A stretch of 37,418 nt of DNA, from positions 1-37,418 of the forward strand of contig JAZRZR010000016.1 in the NCBI GenBank assembly GCA_045601525.1, in the 5' to 3' direction. This DNA comes from SIG565 sp045601525 (GTDB taxonomy: Bacteria; Bacillota; Clostridia; Oscillospirales; Acutalibacteraceae). Of the stretch, positions 1-6,021 are shown piece after piece. The position numbers and the translations under genes are program-made. Below the pieces are notes generated by a model. That model did not search any database. It saw nothing but the letters and a program-made list of their open reading frames with translations, and was not told the origin of the DNA. Each line of letters starts with the position of its first letter. Within the stretch, counting starts at the first letter, position 1.

Positions 1-252
1 TATTCAACATCCCCTGTTATGAAAGTGGTTGGCGAAGCGGATGTGCTGGATGTTATTGTTGATAGTCCAGAGTTGGTGTGGGGAGAAACCTCAGAATTTT
101 CTGGAATAACCAAACAATTCTTCGATGCATATTACAGAAATCGTAATGTAGCAATCGCCTATAAATTAGGTCGTGTCAAGAAATACAAAGAGCCCAAAGA
201 GTTATCTGCGTTCGGTATTACTTGTGCGCCTCAATCATTTGTGTATATCTAA
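1..252 (+). CDS. ASCH/PUA-like domain protein, C-terminal part
   Basis: The reading frame is open from the first base of the window, so the start lies outside; about 83 residues are visible. The visible part begins SPVMKVVGEADV and contains WGETSEFSGITKQFFDAYY, a lysine-rich stretch and APQSFVYI at the end. This pattern (SPV..V.G, then W..T...GIS...F..Y, then PPQSF.Y) is that of small ASCH-domain proteins annotated as predicted transcriptional regulators with a PUA-like fold. The ASCH fold is expected to bind RNA or nucleotides; the target is unknown. A strong terminator follows six bases after the stop. Family assignment is by pattern recognition; function is not established. Confidence 0.6.
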   Translation, partial: YSTSPVMKVVGEADVLDVIVDSPELVWGETSEFSGITKQFFDAYYRNRNVAIAYKLGRVKKYKEPKELSAFGITCAPQSFVYI

Positions 253-257
253 TAAAA

Positions 258-295
258 GGCAAAGCTTCCAAATTTAAAGGAAGCTTTGCCTTTTT
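258..295 (+). terminator. Rho-independent terminator of the ASCH gene
   Basis: A perfect 12-bp stem (GGCAAAGCTTCC / GGAAGCTTTGCC) with a 9-base loop is followed at once by TTTTT. It starts six bases after the stop codon at 252. Confidence 0.9.
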
Positions 296-467
296 GTTGA
301 TATAAAATTCGAACCTACAAAAATTCTGTTGGTGGTTGAACCTGCGGTCTCTTGGGCAAATCGGCGAATTTTTCGTGGCGCTTTGGCAAGGAAATTTTGA
401 CCACTTCTGAGCAAAAAATATAGGGTCAAAAATATAGCGATTTTCTAAAAATTGTGCAATATAACGA
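296..467. other. Non-coding segment with recombination-arm-like words
   Basis: No gene is visible. The segment holds TTGACCACTTCT at 397-408, which is an inverted copy of AGAAGTGGTCAA at 638-649, and a TATAGGGTCAAA word near 420 that recurs near 614, 651 and 842. The stretch around 335-355 contains GAACCTGCGG, which also occurs in the T-arm/variable region of the tRNA-Pro (read on the plus strand) and may be a decayed tRNA 3' part. These words flank the intact tRNA-Pro on both sides, as arm-type sites of an integrated element would. This reading is an inference. Confidence 0.4.
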
Positions 468-516
468 AAAAATGACCGTTTTTGAAGGTTTTTAGCCTTA
501 AAAAACGGTCATTTTT
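468..516 (-). terminator. Terminator of tRNA-Pro
   Basis: AAAAATGACCGTTTTT (468-483) and its exact reverse complement (501-516) form a 16-bp stem directly downstream of the tRNA 3' end on the minus strand. The stem ends in a run of T on that strand. Confidence 0.85.
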
Positions 517-591
517 GGTCGAGGTGACAGGACTCGAACCTGCGGCATCTAGTTCCCAAAACTAGCGCCCTACCAACTGGGCGACACCTCG
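516..591 (-). tRNA. tRNA-Pro (anticodon TGG)
   Basis: On the minus strand the acceptor arms are CGAGGTG and CACCTCG, with A as discriminator and an encoded CCA. The D-arm contains GCCCAGTTGGTAGGGC. The anticodon stem is CTAGT/ACTAG with loop TTTGGGA, giving anticodon TGG. The T-arm has the GGTTCGAGTCC core. The cloverleaf is complete. The 5' half (D-arm and acceptor) recurs twice almost exactly to the right (938-974, 1115-1151) and once in a diverged form (747-783), so this gene is probably the rebuilt product of integration events at the anticodon loop. Confidence 0.93.
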
Positions 592-641
592 AAATGTGAA
601 AATATTGAATTATATAGGGTCAAAAAATTGTGGTTGCAGAA

Positions 642-752
642 GTGGTCAAATATAGGGTCAAACCTTAAAAATCGAGATTTGAAACTGCGGAAAACCCAGT
701 GTTTATGCGGGTTTTCAAGGTTAGGGGTTTGAGCCGTTCTCTTAGTCCCAAA
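642..752. repeat. 111-bp repeat, copy A
   Basis: This 111-bp segment is repeated at 833-943 with only three visible differences. It opens with GTGGTCAAATATAGGGTCAA and ends with TTAGTCCCAAA. The final CCCAAA coincides with the anticodon-loop side of a tRNA-Pro 5' half on the minus strand. It contains an inverted AAAACCC...GGGTTTT pair. The layout (arm words at one end, tRNA anticodon loop at the other) resembles the terminal segment of a tyrosine-recombinase element. No integrase is present nearby. Confidence 0.75.
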
Positions 753-783
753 TGTCGCGCGCTACCAACTGCGCCACACCCCG
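747..783 (-). pseudogene. Displaced 5' half of a tRNA-Pro, variant 1
   Basis: Read on the minus strand this gives CGGGGTGTGGCGCAGTTGG, a D-arm and the start of an anticodon arm with TTTGGG, after which the sequence runs into repeat copy A instead of a 3' half. The acceptor differs from the intact gene at 516-591 (CGGGGTG against CGAGGTG), so it derives from a different tRNA-Pro allele. Confidence 0.7.
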
Positions 784-832
784 ATTTATTAAATTGTATC
801 AAAGAAAACTTGAAAAATCAAGTTCCACAGTT

Positions 833-943
833 GTGGTCAAATATAGGGTCAAACCTCAAAAACCGAGATTTGAAACTGCGAAAAACCCAGTGTTTATGCG
901 GGTTTTCAAGGTTAGGGGTTTGAGCCGTTCTCTTAGTCCCAAA
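833..943. repeat. 111-bp repeat, copy B
   Basis: Second copy of the repeat at 642-752, same length, three substitutions. It also stops at a tRNA-Pro anticodon loop (CCCAAA), here joined to a 5' half whose D-arm and acceptor are identical to those of the intact tRNA-Pro. Confidence 0.75.
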
Positions 944-974
944 GCAGGCGCCCTACCAACTGGGCGACACCTCG
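938..974 (-). pseudogene. Displaced 5' half of a tRNA-Pro, variant 2
   Basis: Minus-strand reading gives CGAGGTGTCGCCCAGTTGG, the D-arm, and CCTGCTTTGGG, where homology to a tRNA ends and repeat copy B begins. From the GCGCC side through the acceptor and a few bases beyond (CGAAAT on the plus strand) it matches the intact tRNA-Pro exactly. The anticodon-stem arm CTGC differs from the CTAGT of the intact gene. Confidence 0.75.
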
Positions 975-1114
975 AAATGAATATTAAATTGTTGAAAAAT
1001 GCTTTGGCAGCCCTCTTGCGGTGCCCAACGACTCGATACTGCCGTATCTCGCTTGTTGACCGCAGCGCTTCGTTATGCTCGCTTAATCTCACACAGTGAG
1101 CGCTCGCAACCTCA
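975..1114. repeat. Hairpin-rich spacer between two tRNA-Pro halves
   Basis: No gene is visible. On the minus strand the segment contains GCGAGCGCTCACTGTGTGAG and a small hairpin GATAC-GGCA-GTATC (1035-1048). A covarying version of that hairpin (GATGC-GGTA-GCATC) is found beside ssrA at 23989-24002. Open frames across this stretch only translate repeat and tRNA sequence and are not credible proteins. Confidence 0.5.
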
Positions 1115-1151
1115 CCCAAAGCAGGCGCCCTACCAACTGGGCGACACCTCG
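1115..1151 (-). pseudogene. Displaced 5' half of a tRNA-Pro, variant 2, second copy
   Basis: Identical to 938-974 over its whole length, including the CTGC anticodon-stem arm, and likewise lacking a 3' half. Together with 747-783 and 938-974 it gives three orphan 5' halves upstream of one intact gene. Confidence 0.75.
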
Positions 1152-1232
1152 AAATATTGCTCGCACAAGGTTGTTTCTCCATATTGCGAGCATTATTACT
1201 ATATCATTTTTGGTGTGAAATGTCAATTAAAA

Positions 1233-1457
1233 TTATCTTATAATTGACTTTTTATATTCAGTGGGTGTCATTTTTGTAAAACTTTTGAAGCATTTTGAAA
1301 AATACTGTGGGTTATCAAAGTGAAGCATATCCGAAATTTGTGTAACATTATAGTTGCTCTCGCAAATTAAACGTCGCGCCTCTTTGATTTTTAAGTAATT
1401 ATAATATTTAACAATTCCGTTCTTTCTATACTGTGAAAAAGCAGTTTGACTGTACTT
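1233..1457 (-). pseudogene. AraC-family regulator, C-terminal HTH remnant
   Basis: A minus-strand frame with no start codon, opening after a TGA at 1458-1460, encodes about 74 residues containing YYNYLKIKEARRLICES, VTQISDMLHFDNPQYFSKCF and KMTPTEYKKS. This is the second helix-turn-helix and conserved tail of AraC/XylS regulators (R..EA..LL, I...GF.....FS..FK...G.TP..YR). The N-terminal sensor domain and the start are missing. It is a decayed fragment next to the tRNA-Pro scar, probably left from an insertion or deletion there. Confidence 0.8.
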
Positions 1458-1566
1458 TCACTTTAGCACCTCCGACTGATTTTACATATATTATAAAATT
1501 ATTTTTCTATAAATCAACCTAAATTATATTAGTGCCCAGCAGTGTTCGTTTTTTCCGTAATGGCTA

Positions 1567-1595
1567 TTGAATTTTTTTATATTATAAAGTATAAT
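1567..1595 (+). promoter_or_regulatory. Sigma-A promoter for the ymdB-recG cluster
   Basis: TTGAAT (1567-1572), a 17-bp spacer and a perfect TATAAT (1590-1595). The ymdB start lies about 35 bp downstream of the -10 box. Confidence 0.75.
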
Positions 1596-1629
1596 ATAAG
1601 AAGAAATGCAGTTTAGAAAGGTACCCGAA

Positions 1630-2412
1630 ATGAAGGTTTTATGTATTGGGGATATTTGCGGTAATATCGGCTCTGAGGCGGTTTACCGAAAGCTTCCCGC
1701 AATAAAGCAAAAATACGGTATTGATATGGTTATCGCCAATGCCGAAAACAGTGCGGACCGTAATGGTGTGACAAAAGAGTCGGCGCAATTTCTCTTTAAC
1801 GTTGGCATCGATGTTTTAACGGGTGGTAATCACTCCTTTAAGCATAGCGAGGTAGCCGATTATTTAGATGAGCAACCCTTTTTATTACGCCCCGATAATT
1901 TAGATAAGGGCCTTGCGGGCAGTGGATACTGTCTTGTAGATAAGGGACGATATTTGGTGGCGGTAATAAACCTAAGCGGTAAGATATACCTTGAACGGCT
2001 TGAGGCGAGCAATCCTTTTTTAGCGGTTGATGAACTGATAGAGCGTGCAAAGGAGGACGGCGCCCGCATTATTATAGTTGATTTTCACGCCGAGGCCACA
2101 AGCGAAAAGAGGGCCATGGGGCTTTATCTTAACGGTAAGGTTTCGGCAGTTTACGGTACTCACACCCATGTTCAGACTGCGGATGAGCAAATTTTATCAG
2201 GCGGCACGGCCTACATAACCGACATCGGTATGACAGGACCTATAAATTCCATTTTGGGTGTAAAGAGCGATATAATTATTTCGCGTCTTAGGGAAAACAA
2301 TATGCAACGCTTTGAACTGGCTGAGGGCGAGTGTGAGCTTTGCGGAATTATTCTTGAAATAGATGAAAAAACAGGCAAGGCACTAAAGATAGAAAGAATA
2401 AGGGAGGTATAA
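1630..2412 (+). CDS. ymdB: YmdB-family metallophosphoesterase (2',3'-cAMP phosphodiesterase)
   Basis: A 260-aa cytoplasmic metallophosphatase of the TIGR00282/YmdB family. Characterised members are dimetal phosphodiesterases acting on 2',3'-cyclic nucleotides and affecting biofilm and motility gene expression in Bacillus. Visible metal ligands, in order: GD near residue 7 (VLCIGDICGNIG), NAEN near 40, GGNHS near 69, DFHAE near 150 and GTHTHVQT near 176. Length fits the family. An in-frame ATG at 1606 exists, but AGAAAGG at 1613-1619 sits at ribosome-binding distance from the ATG at 1630, and the family begins MKVLCIGD, so 1630 is chosen. In many Firmicutes it follows rny (RNase Y); here it opens a cluster with a lipoprotein gene 1 base downstream. 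Confidence 0.92.
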   Translation: MKVLCIGDICGNIGSEAVYRKLPAIKQKYGIDMVIANAENSADRNGVTKESAQFLFNVGIDVLTGGNHSFKHSEVADYLDEQPFLLRPDNLDKGLAGSGYCLVDKGRYLVAVINLSGKIYLERLEASNPFLAVDELIERAKEDGARIIIVDFHAEATSEKRAMGLYLNGKVSAVYGTHTHVQTADEQILSGGTAYITDIGMTGPINSILGVKSDIIISRLRENNMQRFELAEGECELCGIILEIDEKTGKALKIERIREV

Positions 2413-2413
2413 T

Positions 2414-3937
2414 ATGTTGCGCAAGATTATGGCAATGCTTTTGGCGTTATTGCTTTTGCTTTGCACTGCCTGCGGCTCAGGTGAGGGCGGGCAAAACCAA
2501 GGCGAAAACAGTGAATATAAGCCTGAAGGCAGCATAAATGTGCCGTATTGCGCAAACGATTATATAAACCCGTATCTTTCGAAAACAAAGGTCAACCGAA
2601 ATTTATCAACACTAATGTACGAGCCGCTTTTTAATATAAGCGCAGGATATGAAGTGATAAATTGTCTTGCGGCATCATATACGCTTGAGGGTAAGATTTG
2701 CACAGTCAAACTAAATCACGCTTCTTTTTCGGATGGGGCGGCTTTAACGGCTGATGATGTTGTTTATTCCTTTAATTTGGCGAAGGCATCTGAAAATTAT
2801 AACGCAAGGCTTAAAACTATTGTTTCAGCAACCGTTTTAGATGTTGTAACGGTAGTTTTCGAGTGTGAGAAAATTGACCCCTATTTTGTTAATTTGCTAA
2901 CCTTCCCGATAATTAAAAAGGATAGTGATAAATTAACCGATAGCGATAATGTTTCCTTGCCGCCTATTGGTACGGGAAGATATGTTTTCGGGAGCGACCA
3001 TAAGTCGCTGTCATACAACCCTAAATGGCACGGAAAACTTAATATAGCCACCATCCGCTTAATCAACACCCCCGATAGTGAGGCCTTGCAACATTCGGTT
3101 GAAACAGGCGCAATAGATATGTATTATACCGATTTATCCGATTGTAAAATACTTCGTATGAGCGGAAGCCGAATGAATGTTAACATAAATAATTTAGTTT
3201 ATTTGGGAATAAATCATAATTCAAGAATGCTTTCAAATCAATATTTGCGGCATGCGATTTCCTCAGCGATTGACCGAAATAAGATTTGTGAGCAAGCCTA
3301 TTACACAAATGCCATTGCGGCAACAGGCGTTTTCAATCCTGCTTGGGCGGCAGTAGATAAAATTCAAACAATACAGCCTACCGCCCAAAATGAAATGACT
3401 ATTGAAAATTTAACCGAAATAGGTTATAATAACAAGGATGCAGAGGGTTATTATATAGATTACAATGGTAATCGTTTGTCGGTGAGGCTTCTTGTGAATG
3501 AGGAAAATGCCTTTAGATGTGCGGCGGCCGATATGCTTGTTAAGCAATTGGCGTTGTCAGGTATTGAAGTAAGGCTTGAAAAGGTTAGCTATTCTCAGTA
3601 TGTTTCGAGGCTACAAGGAGGCGCATTTGACCTTTATCTCGCCGAAATCAATATGCTTGATAATATGGATGTCACCAATCTTCTTTGTGAGGGCGGCAGC
3701 GCAGCATACGGCATAAAAAACAGCGAGGGCGAAAATTCCCTTCAAAGCGTTATAAACGGTTTTTATAACGGGACAAATACGGTTAACGATATAGCGGCAG
3801 CCGCAATATCTGAAATGCCGATTATCCCGCTTTGTTATAAAACAGGTATTTTGTTTTACAGTGAGAAAATACAGGATTGTACAATTAGTCTTTCAGGGGA
3901 TATTTACTATTCTGTGGACAAAATAAAACTTAAGTAA
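2414..3937 (+). CDS. Family 5 solute-binding lipoprotein (OppA/DppA-like)
   Basis: A 507-aa extracytoplasmic binding protein of the SBP_bac_5 family, which usually captures peptides or nickel for ABC uptake. The N-terminus is a lipoprotein signal peptide: basic MLRKI, a leucine-rich core, and lipobox LCTAC with the acylated Cys near residue 20. The family pattern follows: NPYLSKT..., LMYEPLF near residue 75, FSDGAALTADDVVYSF near 105-125 and a bipartite C-terminal lobe. AGGGAGG precedes the ATG, which lies 1 base after the ymdB stop, so the two are probably cotranslated. No permease or ATPase gene is nearby, so it is an orphan binding protein; it may use a transporter encoded elsewhere or act as a surface sensor. 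Confidence 0.85.
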   Translation: MLRKIMAMLLALLLLLCTACGSGEGGQNQGENSEYKPEGSINVPYCANDYINPYLSKTKVNRNLSTLMYEPLFNISAGYEVINCLAASYTLEGKICTVKLNHASFSDGAALTADDVVYSFNLAKASENYNARLKTIVSATVLDVVTVVFECEKIDPYFVNLLTFPIIKKDSDKLTDSDNVSLPPIGTGRYVFGSDHKSLSYNPKWHGKLNIATIRLINTPDSEALQHSVETGAIDMYYTDLSDCKILRMSGSRMNVNINNLVYLGINHNSRMLSNQYLRHAISSAIDRNKICEQAYYTNAIAATGVFNPAWAAVDKIQTIQPTAQNEMTIENLTEIGYNNKDAEGYYIDYNGNRLSVRLLVNEENAFRCAAADMLVKQLALSGIEVRLEKVSYSQYVSRLQGGAFDLYLAEINMLDNMDVTNLLCEGGSAAYGIKNSEGENSLQSVINGFYNGTNTVNDIAAAAISEMPIIPLCYKTGILFYSEKIQDCTISLSGDIYYSVDKIKLK

Positions 3938-3949
3938 GGAGTAAAGAGT

Positions 3950-4300
3950 ATGATATCATACGAAACCAGACTTGGCGAAATTAAGATTTCTTACGAGTAT
4001 CTTGCAAAGCTTATAGGCAATGCAGTTACCTCTTGCTACGGTGTTGTAGGTATGGCACCGGGCGGCAGAAGGCAAAAACTTTTCAACATTGTCAACAAAA
4101 AGGATTACGCTGAAAAGGGTATAGTTGTAAAGGGCAATGCAGATGCTATTACTGTTGATTTGCATATTATAGTGCTTTACGGCATGAACATAAATGCTAT
4201 TGCGAAGAGCATAGTAAACAAGGTTAAATTCACAATAGCCGAGGCCACAGGTATAAAGGTGACAAAGATTACCGTTAAGGTTGACGGTATAAAGGAATAG
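3950..4300 (+). CDS. Asp23/Gls24 family envelope stress protein
   Basis: A 116-aa member of the Asp23/Gls24 (DUF322, YloU-like) family. It begins MISYETRLGEIKISYEYLAKLIGNAV, the usual G.I.IS..VL..I...A. pattern, followed by the GVVGMA segment and a C-terminal VTKITVKVDGI strand. Family members are small cytoplasmic proteins, some anchored at the membrane and linked to cell-wall stress. It sits directly upstream of a DAK2/FakA protein and recG, the conserved Firmicutes order (yloU-yloV-recG). GGAG precedes the ATG by a normal distance. The molecular function of the family is not settled. Confidence 0.9.
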   Translation: MISYETRLGEIKISYEYLAKLIGNAVTSCYGVVGMAPGGRRQKLFNIVNKKDYAEKGIVVKGNADAITVDLHIIVLYGMNINAIAKSIVNKVKFTIAEATGIKVTKITVKVDGIKE

Positions 4301-4325
4301 TCACGCATTAAAAGGAGTGTTTTGT

Positions 4326-6008
4326 TTGTTTAGCGGAAATATACTTCGTGATGCGATTATATCGGCGGCCAATAACATTGCCAATAATCGCAAACAAGTT
4401 GATGATTTGAATGTCTTTCCGGTGCCTGATGGCGATACCGGTACAAATATGTCATTGAGTATCGGTAATGCTGCCCGTGCTCTCGAATCATTGGAAAATG
4501 AGACTGCAAGTAAGGTGGCAAGTGTTGCCGCTTCGGCCTTGCTTCGTGGTGCGCGCGGCAACTCGGGTGTTATCACATCGCTTTTATTCCGTGGTATTTC
4601 AAACGGTCTAAAGGGGGCTGAAACTGTAACTGCCGAAAATTTGAGCCTTGCATTCAAGTTGGGTGTTGAGGCAGCATATAAGGCTGTTATGAAGCCCACG
4701 GAGGGTACAATTTTAACAGTTGCAAGGGTAGCGAGCGAATATGCAGAAAAAGCTTTCAAAGAGGGCGAAGATGCTTTAACAGTATTTGAAGCCGCTTTAG
4801 AGGGCGCTTCAACTGCCTTGGCCCAAACTCCCGAGCTTTTGCCCGTTCTTAAACAGGCAGGTGTTGTGGATGCCGGCGGTAAGGGCTTTTTGGTAATACT
4901 TGAGGGTATGTATTCGGTTCTTAAAAACGGTACAATCATTGAGGCTTCGGGCATTTCTAATGCTGAAAGTGACTCCGAGGATGAGTGGGAAGGCCGTAAT
5001 GCCGCAGGTGAACTTGAAGCTGAAATCACCTTCACTTATTGCACTGAATTCATTGTTGAACGTTCCGAAGAATGTTCAAAAGAGCCTGCCGACCTTCGTT
5101 CCTTTTTAGAGGGGATTGGTGACTGTGTTGTTGTAGTTGATGATGAAGAAATCATCAAGGTCCACGTTCATACAGACCATCCCGGTAAAGCCTTAGAGGA
5201 GGGCATATTGTTCGGTCAGTTGGTAAAACTTAAGATTGAAAATATGCGTGACCAACACGAAAAAGCAAAACATGAGGCTTCAAACAAACCTAAGAAAAAG
5301 GCTAAGAGTGAGGACAGAAAAGAGATTTTCACTCCCGCTGAGCCTACTAATGAATATGGCTTTGTTTCGGTAAGCGCAGGCGCTGGTCTCGAGCAGTTGT
5401 TTAAGGATTTAGGCGTTGATACAGTTGTGAGCGGCGGGCAAACAATGAACCCAAGCACCGATGATATTTTGCGTGCTATTGAGGCAACACCCGCTAAAAC
5501 TGTTTTTGTATTGCCGAACAATAAAAATATTATTATGGCGGCCGAGCAAGCAATTCCGCTGAGCACCCGCAAGGTAATCGTTTTGCACACACGTACAATT
5601 CCTCAGGGAATTACCGCCATGCTTAACTTTGACCCTGATGCAGATATAGACGCTAACGCTATTGCAATGTCTAAAGCGTTCGAGGCAATCTCGACAGGTC
5701 AAATCACTTATGCGGCAAGAAATTCCAACTTTGATGGCAAGGATATTAAAGAGGGCGAGCTCTTGGCGATTGATAACGGTAAGGTTTCATTTACCGAGAC
5801 CGACCTTGAAAAATGTATGCTCAAACTATTAAAGCAACTCACCAAAAAGGATAGTTCTTTTATAACAATTATATATGGTGAAGATGTTACTGATAACGAT
5901 GCTGCACGTCTTGAGTCGGCAGTAAATGCCAAGTTTGGCAACAAGGTTGAAATCACCTTTGTAAACGGCGGTCAGCCAGTTTATTACTATATTATTTCGG
6001 TTGAATAG
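4326..6008 (+). CDS. fakA: Fatty acid kinase FakA / DAK2-domain protein (YloV)
   Basis: A 560-aa homologue of FakA, which phosphorylates fatty acids presented by DegV-type FakB proteins so that they enter phospholipid synthesis. The N-terminal DAK2 kinase domain (about 1-200) carries the Mg-ATP motif NVFPVPDGDTGTNM near residues 30-43 and GARGNSGVI near 78. A middle domain has KVHVHTDHPG near 280. The C-terminal domain (about 340-560) has the DegV-like SAGAGLEQLF and GGQTMNPSTDDI motifs. The frame is also open from a GTG at 4317, but that GTG lies inside the AAAGGAG ribosome binding site (4311-4317). The TTG at 4326, eight bases beyond, matches the family N-terminus and is chosen. It overlaps no other gene and is followed closely by recG. 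Confidence 0.9.
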   Translation: MFSGNILRDAIISAANNIANNRKQVDDLNVFPVPDGDTGTNMSLSIGNAARALESLENETASKVASVAASALLRGARGNSGVITSLLFRGISNGLKGAETVTAENLSLAFKLGVEAAYKAVMKPTEGTILTVARVASEYAEKAFKEGEDALTVFEAALEGASTALAQTPELLPVLKQAGVVDAGGKGFLVILEGMYSVLKNGTIIEASGISNAESDSEDEWEGRNAAGELEAEITFTYCTEFIVERSEECSKEPADLRSFLEGIGDCVVVVDDEEIIKVHVHTDHPGKALEEGILFGQLVKLKIENMRDQHEKAKHEASNKPKKKAKSEDRKEIFTPAEPTNEYGFVSVSAGAGLEQLFKDLGVDTVVSGGQTMNPSTDDILRAIEATPAKTVFVLPNNKNIIMAAEQAIPLSTRKVIVLHTRTIPQGITAMLNFDPDADIDANAIAMSKAFEAISTGQITYAARNSNFDGKDIKEGELLAIDNGKVSFTETDLEKCMLKLLKQLTKKDSSFITIIYGEDVTDNDAARLESAVNAKFGNKVEITFVNGGQPVYYYIISVE

Positions 6009-6021
6009 GATAGAAGTTACA

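Noticed and set aside
642..943. Possible CRISPR array
   Set aside because: There are only two long, nearly identical copies with tRNA sequence between them, no short regular repeats and no cas genes.
856..1182. Minus-strand frame of 108 aa with a repeated SRCRPVGRAPALG peptide
   Set aside because: The repeated peptide is just the translation of the two displaced tRNA-Pro 5' halves; the rest translates repeat sequence.
699..1247. Several plus-strand frames of 74-115 aa
   Set aside because: They run through tRNA fragments and the 111-bp repeats, lack ribosome binding sites and resemble no protein family.
4301..5035. 244-aa minus-strand frame opposite fakA
   Set aside because: It is antisense to the conserved DAK2 domain and is an effect of codon bias; low-complexity Ser/Ala composition and no ribosome binding site.
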